A DNA stretch of 64,000 nucleotides from Numidum massiliense (GCF_001375555.1 NZ_CTDZ01000009.1:1481758-1545757); one strand, 5' to 3'. Shown: positions 27,878 to 35,727, counted from the first letter of the stretch. Numbers and translations are program-made. The notes: generated by a model from the letters alone, not told the origin.

Positions 27878-28506
27878 TTGGAACATGTAAATGTTTTATT
27901 ATTAGGAGAGAAAAGAGAACGCCTAAATGAAATATTCAAGTGTTTAGATAAGGAAAAGGACGTACATGTTTTCACTGTAGTTAGTTTGTCCAAGGCAACT
28001 AAAATTAACTTTCGTGTCGACTTCATTTTAGTTGATTGCGATTCTGTTAATGATTATGAACATCTTCCTTTCATTCGTGATTGGAATGCAGTAGCCATTT
28101 ATACACGTTTCACCAAAAAAACAAACTTCTGGAAGCCTTCAAAAAGGGATTTGTACATTTTCTACTTGTCGAAGATATATATCATTTACCTACTCAGATT
28201 CGACGTTTACACCGCTATTCCAACATGACTAATATCGATTTTCTTAAATTGTTAAAGGAGGAATATCTCCGATTAAAAAGGATCGAAACAAAATATGAGT
28301 ATGAAAAGAACTCAAGTAAATTGACACCATCAGAAATCAATATATTGAAATATATAGAAAAAGGATATACGCAAAGCCAAATCGCTGCCGAGTTATTTAT
28401 TTCTATTAGGACGGTAAAAAATCATATTAGTAATATACTGAAGAAAACAAAGTTAAATAGTAGTAAGGAGGCTGCAATTAAAGCGAGGGAACTTGAGCTT
28501 TTGTAA
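27878..28506 (+). pseudogene. LuxR-type response regulator, broken by a frameshift in an A7 tract
   Basis: Two overlapping frames together make one protein of about 209 residues. The first (TTG start, GAAGGGGC seven bases upstream) gives a receiver-like N-terminus (NVLLLGEKRERLNEIF, then FRVDFILVDCDS). The second continues with KLLEAFKKGFVHFLLVEDIYHL, a coiled region, and a LuxR helix-turn-helix (LTPSEINILKYIEKGYTQSQ, then ISIRTVKNHISNILKK). The frames join if the A run at 28115-28121 had eight A instead of seven. The receiver lacks an obvious phosphorylation pocket except the Asp in VDCDS. It could be a mutation, a sequencing error, or slippage on the A tract. No histidine kinase gene is nearby. 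Confidence 0.75.
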
Positions 28507-28527
28507 AAGTTGTTTGGGGTAATAAAT

Positions 28528-28968
28528 TTACTCCCGAGGACCTTTAGTATTTTCAATAATTGCCATTATAACTGAATAAACAAGCGCCAAGCTTATGAGC
28601 CCAAATCGAGACAGGCTGATATCTTTGATTAAATAGTCAAGTACATATATGTATCCTAGGACGTATAGAAAACTTATAATCTCTTCGATGATGAATTTTA
28701 ATTTGTTATTATCCGGGAATAGTGATTCCAAAATCGTCACCAAAGCAATACCGATTACCAGTGAAGGTAGGATCGAAATAGTCATCCCTATTCCGAACCA
28801 AAAGACACCCAAGGATGTCATTAGTTCAATGTTTAAAGGATTTATTTTCGAGGCAAGTACTAATACACCCATATTAGTAAGAACGACAACACCTAATATA
28901 ACTACGGCTAATAAAGCGATACCAATCCAAACAACTAGATGAGAAAAAATGCCTTTTATTGATTTCAT
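28528..28968 (-). CDS. Small membrane protein, possibly YrvL-like
   Basis: 146 residues with four hydrophobic segments (VVWIGIALLAVVILGVVVL; GVFWFGIGMTISILPSLVIG; IISFLYVLGYIYVLDYLI; FGLISLALVYSVIMAII). AAGGAG lies seven bases before the ATG. The layout and the C-terminal pattern resemble the YrvL regulatory family, but the match is from memory and weak. It lies between a broken regulator gene and a broken secreted-peptide gene, so an immunity role for the latter is an alternative. Confidence 0.7.
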   Translation of the reverse strand: MKSIKGIFSHLVVWIGIALLAVVILGVVVLTNMGVLVLASKINPLNIELMTSLGVFWFGIGMTISILPSLVIGIALVTILESLFPDNNKLKFIIEEIISFLYVLGYIYVLDYLIKDISLSRFGLISLALVYSVIMAIIENTKGPRE

Positions 28969-29212
28969 TTATTAACTCCTTACTGATTTTTGATTTCTTT
29001 CGTCGGCCAGTCATTTATTTATTAATAATTTCCTTAGGTCATTATTATAATGGAATACTGGCTTTTTGAAAAGAAAACGCCCTTCACTTTTACCTTTGAA
29101 AAATCCTCACTTCAGTTTTAGTCCAATAAAGAGAGAAGGACGTTTTCATCATTTATTGCAGTCTTAGTCTTATTCAAGTTGCGCTTCTTCTCACCACTTA
29201 GAAATAGGCCCT

Positions 29213-29706
29213 TTAAATCAACCAAAGAAGAAGCTCGGCAATTCTATTGGCATCTCCTTTGGGGATCCCAGCTTTCGTTAACGCAGCCACTATTGCTTTT
29301 TTAGTTACTTTGCTAGGCCACTCAAGGGCTTTCCCTATTTTTCCTGAATATACTCTGAGTAGTTTAGCATTTTTCTTGCTAAATACCCAAGGATTTTGGA
29401 TAATGCTTTTCCGCCAGTTCGAAATGCCCAACCAACATAACGGAGTACCTTAAGTGTACCACCAAGCACACCCTGTACTTGCGGATCACCGAGACTCTCT
29501 TTGAACTCGCTTTCAATAGCTTGGATTTCTTCCTCCGTCATGAATTGTTGAATAGTGACAATGAGCATTTCGTCGCTTATCTCTAGTTGTGATTCTGTTT
29601 CAGAAGATCCGCTAGCAAGAACCGTATACTCGCCAAACACAAATGCAAAACACGCAAACACAAGTACAAAGGCAACATTCCTTTGGAACCTTGGATTCAA
29701 TAACAT
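29213..29706 (-). pseudogene. Secreted cationic helical peptide, bacteriocin-like, frameshifted
   Basis: Two frames together encode about 164 residues. The first has a signal peptide (NVAFVLVFACFAFVFGEYTVLA), an acidic propeptide (SETESQLEISDEMLIV, then EEEIQAIESEFKES) and the start of a basic helical part (GGTLKVLRYVGWAFRTGGKAL). The second continues NAKLLRVYSGKIGKALEWPS and ends KAGIPKGDANRIAELLLWLI. They join if the A run at 29370-29374 had one more base. The design (signal peptide, acidic spacer, basic amphipathic C-terminus) is that of a secreted toxin or bacteriocin precursor, but I recognise no named family. It shares an operator with the cysteine-rich gene at 33.2-34.0 kb. Confidence 0.65.
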
Positions 29707-29847
29707 CTGTTAACCACGCTCCCATATTTTTTTGACTTGAAACTACATCGACCCTACGATCTGATAGCAAGGTGAAAAATGCCTCTTAGCACGCCCCCTC
29801 TATGTTTAAATACTCTTTATTTGACTGACTATTGATGTCTAAATTAA

Positions 29848-29853
29848 AGTATA
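29848..29853 (-). promoter_or_regulatory. -10 element of the secreted-peptide gene
   Basis: TATACT in the minus sense within the palindrome AAGTATACTT. The equivalent position in front of the cysteine-rich gene has TACACT within AAGTACACTT. No good -35 is present in either, as expected for an activator-dependent promoter. Confidence 0.5.
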
Positions 29854-29874
29854 CTTATTTTTCGCAGATATTAT

Positions 29875-29896
29875 AGTACTATTTTTTTATAGTACC
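29875..29896 (-). promoter_or_regulatory. Operator palindrome, copy A
   Basis: AGTACTAT-N6-ATAGTAC, a 21-base interrupted palindrome whose 22nd position differs from copy B. It is centred about 44 bases before the predicted transcription start and 169 bases before the start codon of the frameshifted peptide gene. Confidence 0.65.
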
Positions 29897-30356
29897 CCTG
29901 ATACTTTATTATGGGTCAAAGTTGTTTGCGGGTTCTGGGACTATATTGGTCAGGATGCCTTAAGGCGAACGCGTGTCGCTTTAAAACAACCTCCAGTGCG
30001 TCATGAGTCCGAGGCGTCACTGACCATCTACCGGCGACTCGAACGTTTCCCTCGTTATGCCAACTGAGCACTTGTATATTCCCGCAGTATTTTTATAAAG
30101 GCGTGCTCGGATAACTGGGTTGCGAGCGAAATTACCGTGACGAATGGATACTAGTGAAGCACCAATTGCACCGAAAGATCAAGCGGATGGATATCACAAG
30201 CTGATATAACTAAACAAAACGCCTAAAAGCTAACGATATTGCATATCCCACAATTGACGGATATAATGGCCGTGATATGAGCTCATTGAAAAGACGGTGT
30301 TTTTTGTTAGGGGCGGAGCAAGTTCCTTGTCTTTCCTGCTGCGAGCATCTTCGCGT

Positions 30357-31489
30357 GTATGTGTAACATTTCTCTCGAAGGGTTTTAGCAGGAATTTGGA
30401 GGGAGAATATAGAAAAGGAAGACCTAAATAGTACTCCTAACCACCACGAAAGGAGAGGTCTTCCTTGAAAACCATTATACCAGAAATCGCTACTATCTTG
30501 GAACAGTCTACAGATATGTTGTCGTTTTGGGAAAGCTTACGTATTCGCCTGATGGAAGTGATGGCTGATCTGTTCGGAGAATTTTTGGAGCAGCTCGATC
30601 AGATGATGACGACGCATTACAAGGAAAAATACGGTTGGAAAAGTGAGCGATTGGACAGCCGGGAGTTCACCAGTTTTTTTGGGACAGTGTCCTATAAACG
30701 CCACTTGATGTACGACCGAAACGGAAACGCACATTACCCTGTCGATGAGGCAATCGGTTTAAAACGCCGTAAAAGATACAGCCCAGACCTTATGATGCTC
30801 GGAGCAGAGTTAGCTGCAGCGCCGGGAATGACCTACCGCCTCGCCTCAGAGGTCACGCAAAAACTTGCCGGTATAACGATCAGCCATACGACGTTTCAGC
30901 GCTTAGTAAAAGAAGCAGGTGAAGCTCAAGCTGTCATGGATGCTGAAAAAAGGGATCGAATTTTTGAGGATACGGTAATTCCTAACTCTCCGTCCGTTAA
31001 GCACTTATATTGCGAAGCAGATGGCTTATACGTCAAAGGGAGAGGCAAAGGAATAGAGATCAAAAATATGCTTGCCTATACCGGGTGGGAGCAAAACGGA
31101 CAGCGTGTCTCGTTAACAGATCGTCACGTCTTTTCTACCGTTGAATCGGTGGATGACTTTTGGGAAATAGGTTATGCAGCGATTCGACATCGTTGGGATC
31201 TCTCACATACACATGTGGCGACTAATGCGGATGCGGCTTCATGGATCTCTGAGGAACGCGTTCAAAATACCTTTTCTGAAGCGACATCGGTTGTCCGCCA
31301 ATTGGATCCTTTTCACGTAAAGAGGAGTATTCGTCGCGGGTTGAGCCGCCAGCCAAGGCTCATTCCTCAAATTGAAAAGGCAATATCCGAAAAAAATAAG
31401 GATAGGTTTAAAGCGGTGATTGATACGGCACAGGGAAATGCAGAGACGGAGCGAGAGGAAAAGCGTATCGAGAACATGCAGAAGTATCT
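30357..31489 (+). mobile_element. ISLre2-family element, 5' fragment
   Basis: The left end (GTATGTGTAACATTTCTC…) and the first 341 codons of the transposase (start 30465, frame ending at 31494) match the complete copy at 57.7-59.3 kb without a visible protein difference. The match stops at 31489, in the codon for Leu341, so the last third of the element is missing. The break abuts the 5' fragment of another gene. The identity to the full copy says the truncation is recent. The product cannot be an active transposase. Confidence 0.9.
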
Positions 31490-31547
31490 ACCATAGTCGA
31501 TAGTCGAGTGCTTCAAGGTAACGCTGGATGTCGAAAGGATATGTCAT
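31490..31547 (-). pseudogene. N-terminal fragment of a paralogue of the next membrane protein gene
   Basis: Reading from ATG at 31547 the 19 codons MTYPFDIQRYLEALDYRLW align with MHYPPIFQRYLEALNYYLW, the start of the intact gene whose ATG is at 32207. The frame then meets the broken end of the ISLre2 fragment and stops. So a tandem paralogue once stood here and lost all but its start when the element inserted and the flank was deleted. Confidence 0.7.
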
Positions 31548-31586
31548 AATATCAGCTCATTGTACCGGTCACACTTATTGCAGTTA

Positions 31587-32207
31587 TCACTCAAAAACTT
31601 TCAATGCATATCTCGTGTACAGCCACTGTATTGGCAACTGTACGAGAAGTAGCAAAACGGCAGGAATGACAATTAATTTCCAATGGAGGTGCTGGAACTG
31701 TGTTTCAAATCCGAGGGCCATTACGTAAATTAGCATGAAACTTAGTGCAAAGTAACGCAAAAGCTCCCGCAACACTTTACGGTCGTAACGGTAATAAAAT
31801 AGCGTTCCTAAACTGACGAAGTAAAAAAAGACGAGTGAGAGTACGTGTGGCCATAACTCGTGGTATGCCTCTTTCTGCAAACCTTGTATAAAACTTGGGG
31901 TGATGATAGAACCAAACATGAGTATAAGGGGCATATTCGAAAAGAAACGTTTTATAGACTTAGTGAATGAGTCGTTATTCGAAGTATTTTTTGTCTGATG
32001 CTTCACTATTTGTTCCGGATCCCCAAGCTCACGTAGCATTCGTTTCATGTTCTCTTCAGAAGGAGTTGACGATTCCTGCATAAAATCATCCATTTGTTTT
32101 TTTACGGTAGTTAGTATGGCGTTTTTTTCTGCAGTCTTCAGTTCACTTAACCACAAATAATAGTTAAGTGCTTCTAAGTAACGCTGGAAAATAGGAGGAT
32201 AATGCAT
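31587..32207 (-). CDS. Membrane protein with N-terminal HAAS-like cytoplasmic domain
   Basis: 206 residues. The first 75 form a helical cytoplasmic domain ending SEENMKRMLRELGDPEQI, the pattern of the HAAS (DUF1700-like) domains that are often paired with PadR regulators; four membrane segments follow (MFGSIITPSFIQGL; VLSLVFFYFVSLGTLFYY; YFALSFMLIYVMALGF; LIVIPAVLLLLVQLPIQWLY). AAAGGAG stands eight bases before the ATG. No PadR gene is visible nearby. A truncated paralogue lies just downstream. Function unknown; membrane sensing or immunity are possible. Confidence 0.75.
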   Translation of the reverse strand: MHYPPIFQRYLEALNYYLWLSELKTAEKNAILTTVKKQMDDFMQESSTPSEENMKRMLRELGDPEQIVKHQTKNTSNNDSFTKSIKRFFSNMPLILMFGSIITPSFIQGLQKEAYHELWPHVLSLVFFYFVSLGTLFYYRYDRKVLRELLRYFALSFMLIYVMALGFETQFQHLHWKLIVIPAVLLLLVQLPIQWLYTRYALKVFE

Positions 32208-32223
32208 ATGGTCATCTCCTTTG

Positions 32224-32248
32224 GGTTAGATTATTCAATCCCGAATCT
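32224..32248. repeat. Dispersed promoter-region element, copy 2
   Basis: GGTTAGATTATTC and CGAATCT with a five-base gap, matching the element at 24660-24685. Here it lies within 20-45 bases of the start codon of the HAAS-domain membrane protein, so in the promoter or leader. Confidence 0.45.
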
Positions 32249-32404
32249 ATTTGTACAATTTCCTTCAGGTACCGATGACGCGTAAAGGCTGACCACAGAA
32301 AGAGCAAGGAACTCCCCCCCCGTTGCCCCCGATCAAAGAACACTTGTTGCCTTTTCAATTTCTCCTCCTGTTCTGTTAAACATACACATCAAAACAGTAG
32401 AGGA

Positions 32405-32490
32405 TTATTTGGAGGCTGGCAAGCCTTTTTTGTTCTGCAGACTATGTACGTTTTCTCTGCAAGACTATGTACCTCTATTTTGCACTAAAC
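32405..32490. mobile_element. Solitary IS21-type terminal end (relic)
   Basis: CTATTTTGCACTAAACA at its right side is the same as the right end of the intact IS21-family element (18 bases identical counting the next base inward); sequence beyond that differs. Two imperfect copies of CTGCA-AGACTATGTAC lie inside, as expected for the multiple terminal repeats of this family. No transposase frame is attached. Confidence 0.4.
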
Positions 32491-32612
32491 ATTGGGATAC
32501 GTCTCTAATTGTATCTGCGCGTACAAGTACACGTCAACAGAGATGTCCCTTCCTTTCTGTAAGGTTAAACAATCGTGGTCATTATATCCGGCATCTCTTA
32601 GAAGTTGAGTCC

Positions 32613-33202
32613 GTATAATTGTGTAAGAAGGACTTCCAAAAAATAAAGGGAGCCAGTTTCAAAAATCCTCGGTTAGAATGAAAGTTGAGAGACCACATTC
32701 TAGAGAGGATAAATTTTGAAATGGCTCAATACAAGATTACCGTAGATCAGGAATTACTGCACCAGCTTTTTTTAAGAAATTCCAAAGAAGCCGGTGTCGC
32801 TAAGTTGCTCAAATCGGTATTAAACCAAGTACTTCAAGCCCAAGTGACGGAACAGGTGGCTGCTGAACCTTATGAGCGCACCGAAGATCGTCGCGCCTAT
32901 CGTAACGGGTCATACCCCCACCAGTGACGACGCGTGTGGGCACGCTGACCTTACACGTCCCACGGCTCCGAAACGGTCAATTTTCCACCGATCTGTTAAC
33001 ACGTTACCAGAGGAGCGAACAAGCCATAATGCTTGCGATGATGGAGATGGTCGTTACGGCTTTCCACACGCAAGGTCTCCCAGGTAACAGAAGAACTTTT
33101 TGGAAGAAGCTTTTTCAAGTCTACCGTGTCGGATCTGTGCAAACGACTGGATCCGATCGTGGCGGCATGGAATGATCGTCCGCTTTCGGACAACCAGTTT
33201 TG
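32613..33202 (+). pseudogene. IS256-family transposase remnant with several frameshifts
   Basis: From ATG 32721 (GAGAGGAT upstream) the frame reads AQYKITVDQELLHQLFLRNS, typical of Bacillus IS256-type transposases, down to YRNGSYPHQ. Then a one-base loss produces a stop; the next frame continues TTRVGTLTLHVPRLRNGQFS and RYQRSEQAIMLAMMEMVV, and further shifts scramble the rest (a later frame gives …DLCKRLDPIV and WNDRPLSDNQF). Only the N-terminal 40% or so is left. The 100 bases before the ATG look like the element's 5' end. Confidence 0.8.
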
Positions 33203-33234
33203 ACCTTTTCGGGCAATAACCATTGTATGCTATC

Positions 33235-34044
33235 CTATTTTGCCCTTTTACAAATACCCGTATCCCAAAAATATGAGCAGGCCCAGTAACAAATTCGCGC
33301 TAATACAGGGTTTAAAGAAAAGGCAACGCAAGCGCCAAAACAACCAACCCGACCAGCAAATTGGCACGCGAACTCTTCCCAACTATAACTTGGCGCAAGA
33401 TTACCCATCGTAAGAGTAGTCTGACCTATGTTATTACCATCAAGGTTGGACGTGCACCCACACCCTGAATTACCCGATGACCCTTCTACCCCATTGTTTT
33501 CCTTGAATTTCTTAAAGTCCTCAAGAGTGATCTTGCTAAAATCGCCCTTGTAACCTTTCTTCAAAGTTTGCACTTCAAACCAAATATCGGCATCGTTTTT
33601 TACGGTATCATTCAAGTGTGTCTTTACGACTGACAGTGATTCAATTTTATTATCCGATTCATTGAATATTCCAGCTACACCTACGTTGCTGTCTTTAGTG
33701 TTAAAGACAAACGTATAATACACCGCATTATTTTTCTTATAGTGTATAATGACCGGTGTACGACTTAGGTCTTCTTGATCTTCAATAGCTTGAGTCAGTT
33801 TCGCATACTCTCTGTGATTCGATATCTTTCTAGCAATGACAAGCGCTTCATTGCCTTTAACCTCCCTCAAATCCTCAACCCCACTACTCTTCCCCACCTG
33901 TTGAATTGTATCGGCGTACGGTTTATGCTCCATAGCTGTCGCTGCAACAAAACTCGGACCCGCAGACGTGACTAGAAGAGCAATTGCGACTACTAACACA
34001 AAAAGAAACCTACTCGGCCTTTTGAACTGTAAACTTCCTAACAT
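33235..34044 (-). CDS. Secreted protein with cysteine-rich, halocin C8-like C-terminus
   Basis: About 269 residues. A signal peptide covers the first 33 (FLFVLVVAIALLVTSAGPSFVAA). A mixed alpha/beta middle part of about 150 residues follows (YADTIQQVGKSSGVEDLREV, TPVIIHYKKNNAVYYTFVFN). After a short SSGNSGCGC hinge, the last 70 residues hold six more cysteines in ACQFAGRVGCFGACVAF and RICYWACSYFWDTGICK. Eight C-terminal Cys, Gly/Ala-rich spacing and a precursor layout with a long N-terminal part recall halocin C8, whose N-terminal domain gives immunity. The ATG has GGGGGG seven bases upstream. It shares an operator with the peptide gene at 29.2-29.7 kb. Similarity is by pattern, so the antimicrobial role is an inference. 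Confidence 0.7.
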   Translation of the reverse strand: MLGSLQFKRPSRFLFVLVVAIALLVTSAGPSFVAATAMEHKPYADTIQQVGKSSGVEDLREVKGNEALVIARKISNHREYAKLTQAIEDQEDLSRTPVIIHYKKNNAVYYTFVFNTKDSNVGVAGIFNESDNKIESLSVVKTHLNDTVKNDADIWFEVQTLKKGYKGDFSKITLEDFKKFKENNGVEGSSGNSGCGCTSNLDGNNIGQTTLTMGNLAPSYSWEEFACQFAGRVGCFGACVAFSLNPVLARICYWACSYFWDTGICKRAK

Positions 34045-34232
34045 TTGTAATCCCCCCAAAATAGATTGGCTCTTCAGTTGCATCAGTTACTTGAGTCAGC
34101 GCAAAAAAGCGACACGTGCTAACATACAATTAAACGATGAGTAACCGCTTTAAAACTTTGAATTAAATCAACTACCTAATCATGCCCCTCCGCTCAGATA
34201 ATGAATATGACTGACGAATGAAGTGTATATCA

Positions 34233-34238
34233 AGTGTA
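34233..34238 (-). promoter_or_regulatory. -10 element of the cysteine-rich protein gene
   Basis: TACACT (minus sense) in AAGTACACTT. It aligns with TATACT in front of the other peptide gene when the two operators are superimposed (spacing differs by one base). Confidence 0.45.
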
Positions 34239-34260
34239 CTTAAAAATCTGTAACTAAGAC

Positions 34261-34282
34261 AGTACTATTTATTTATAGTACT
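34261..34282 (-). promoter_or_regulatory. Operator palindrome, copy B
   Basis: AGTACTAT-N6-ATAGTACT, a 22-base interrupted palindrome with perfect 8-base arms, 178 bases after which (counted to the longest in-frame start) the cysteine-rich gene begins. Copy A at 29875 has the same arms and spacing. Confidence 0.7.
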
Positions 34283-34426
34283 AGTATCATTTGGCTCGCA
34301 TTGACTAGAACGATGGTCGATAGTTAGTGTACACCGTAATTTTCATGACCGTCCCCGAATGAAGCAGACGATGTTTAACATATATACAGCTTACTAATCG
34401 GTATATTTATAATACACCTTACCTTT

Positions 34427-34786
34427 TAAAAATATAATATGATAAAATCCTCGTAAAAGAAAGGAGGTGAGACACCATTATCAATCCTTACCCGGATCTT
34501 GGTAATGAGTAAAACACGACATAAAGAATCGAATAACTCCATGAATGGGGAGGCGAATTTGGCAAGTTGCAAAAAGATAAATATAAATGTAAAGAGCGTA
34601 AACCGCCGCACCGAACTGATGCTCTTTACCCCATTTCGTTCCACGAGTTTCATAGTTTTACGGTATTATTTTTTTGCCATGCAAAATATAATAACCTTCG
34701 GTAGACTAAGTTTAAGGAGATGTCAGTGTAAAGGTTATTGTAAACGTTATCGTAAAGGTTAATCCTTAACGATTGAGGTGATTGCG
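34427..34786 (+). other. Spacer before the DMT exporter gene, with an orphan ribosome site
   Basis: AAAGGAGGTGAG at 34459-34470 is an almost perfect anti-16S match, yet no ATG, GTG or TTG follows at normal distance. An ATT at 34476 would give only an 11-residue peptide (INPYPDLGNE after the start). A longer frame from 34499 has no ribosome site. This may be the relic of a lost gene. The right end carries three 12-base tandem repeats. Confidence 0.35.
34727..34762. repeat. Three 12-base tandem repeats before the DMT exporter
   Basis: TGTAAAGGTTAT, TGTAAACGTTAT and CGTAAAGGTTAA follow one another. The stretch GTAAACGTTATCGTA inside it differs by one base from GTAAACGTTACCGTA in the palindrome in front of the nucleoside transporter operon at 40.66 kb. 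Confidence 0.55.
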
Positions 34787-35686
34787 TTGCCGCGCAAACA
34801 AATGCCCCCGTCTGTAGTCGCCGCACTCATCCTAGCAATTACGGTCATTTGGGGCTTCGCTTGGGTGCTCATGAAAGTATCGCTTCAGTACATGGGGCCG
34901 TTCACGTTTTCCGCTCTGCGCTTCGGCGTCGGTTCGGCGACGTTGTTCGCCGTCTTAGGCTGGCACAACAAAAAAGCGCTCTGTCCACGCAAAATTGACA
35001 TCGCTCGCTTTCTATTACTCGGCACGCTGCAGACGGGGATCGTCTTTGCCCTCGTCATGTACAGTATGCGATTTGTGGCAGCGGGCAAGTCTTCTGTGTT
35101 GCTCTATTCGATGCCGCTGTGGAGTATTATTTTCGCCGCTAAGTTTCTACGAGAGAAAGTAACGCGACCACAAGTTTACGGCGTGTGTCTCGGCAGTTTA
35201 GGTCTCGTGTTACTCATCGGCTTCGACATCGTGTTGGTACAAAGCGCACGCATTATTTTCGGAGAAGCGTTGCTCGTGCTCGCTGCCATGTCGTGGGGGC
35301 TTGCCAATGTGTATTACAAACGAGCGTTTCCACAAACCGATCCGCTGCAAGTGTGCGCCTACCAAATGTTGTTCGGTGCCGCAGGCATCGCCCTTGTTGC
35401 GGTCGTTACCGAATGGGGCCGACCGCTTACCTGGACAGGGACGAGTTTGTTTGCCCTCCTATTTACAGGGGTGCTCGCCTCTGCCTTTTGCTATGCGGTG
35501 TGGTTTTTTATTCTCACCGTCGTGAATACGGCACAAGCGACAATTGCTACGTTGCTCGTCCCTATTTTTGGCCTCCTGTTTAGTTGGCTTATGTTGGACG
35601 AAGCGTTGACTTTGCAGATGCTACTTGGGAGCGCATGCATCTTGGGTGGCATTGTCGTGTCACAATTGCCGCCGCTGCGCAACTAA
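34787..35686 (+). CDS. DMT-superfamily transporter (EamA family)
   Basis: About 299 residues, ten predicted membrane helices in two EamA halves: the first begins ILAITVIWGFAWVLMKVSLQ, the second LLVLAAMSWGLANVYYKRAF. The C-terminal LLVPIFGLLFSWLMLDEALT is typical. I place the start at TTG (MPRKQMPP), because GAGGTGAT lies five bases before it; the GTG nine bases earlier overlaps that site. Likely exporter of a small metabolite; the substrate is unknown. It stands alone at the edge of the accessory island, ended by a strong hairpin. Confidence 0.85.
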   Translation: MPRKQMPPSVVAALILAITVIWGFAWVLMKVSLQYMGPFTFSALRFGVGSATLFAVLGWHNKKALCPRKIDIARFLLLGTLQTGIVFALVMYSMRFVAAGKSSVLLYSMPLWSIIFAAKFLREKVTRPQVYGVCLGSLGLVLLIGFDIVLVQSARIIFGEALLVLAAMSWGLANVYYKRAFPQTDPLQVCAYQMLFGAAGIALVAVVTEWGRPLTWTGTSLFALLFTGVLASAFCYAVWFFILTVVNTAQATIATLLVPIFGLLFSWLMLDEALTLQMLLGSACILGGIVVSQLPPLRN

Positions 35687-35689
35687 AAT

Positions 35690-35713
35690 ATCCCCCCTCA
35701 CGCGAGGGGGGAT
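35690..35713. terminator. Strong hairpin after the DMT exporter
   Basis: ATCCCCCCTC and GAGGGGGGAT form a perfect 10-base stem with loop ACGC, four bases after the stop codon. The T-rich side faces the minus strand (ATATTTTAG), so it may also catch read-through from the nucleoside operon. Confidence 0.65.
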
Positions 35714-35727
35714 CAAAGCTATCGACA

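Larger units (their letters stand above)
29707..30356. other. Long spacer with promoter elements and decayed coding remnants
   Basis: The left 190 bases hold the promoter and palindrome of the secreted-peptide gene. On the plus strand, codons ending at TGA 30065-30067 read coding-like sequence (FWDYIGQDALRRTRVALKQP and TIYRRLERFPRYAN). A frame further on reads NYRDEWILVKHQLHRKIKRM, ending near 30.2 kb. These look like pieces of a degraded gene, perhaps a transposase, but no family is recognised. The rest, up to the ISLre2 fragment, shows nothing. Confidence 0.3.

Noticed and set aside
28115-28121. Programmed -1 frameshift of the canonical X-XXY-YYZ type in the LuxR gene
   Set aside because: The heptamer AAAAAAC is present but out of register with the zero-frame codons, and no downstream pseudoknot was recognised; simple mutation, sequencing error or A-tract slippage is more likely.
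34499-34762. 87-codon frame before the DMT exporter
   Set aside because: The strong ribosome site is 28 bases away from its TTG, and the frame runs through the 12-base repeats; composition is not convincing.
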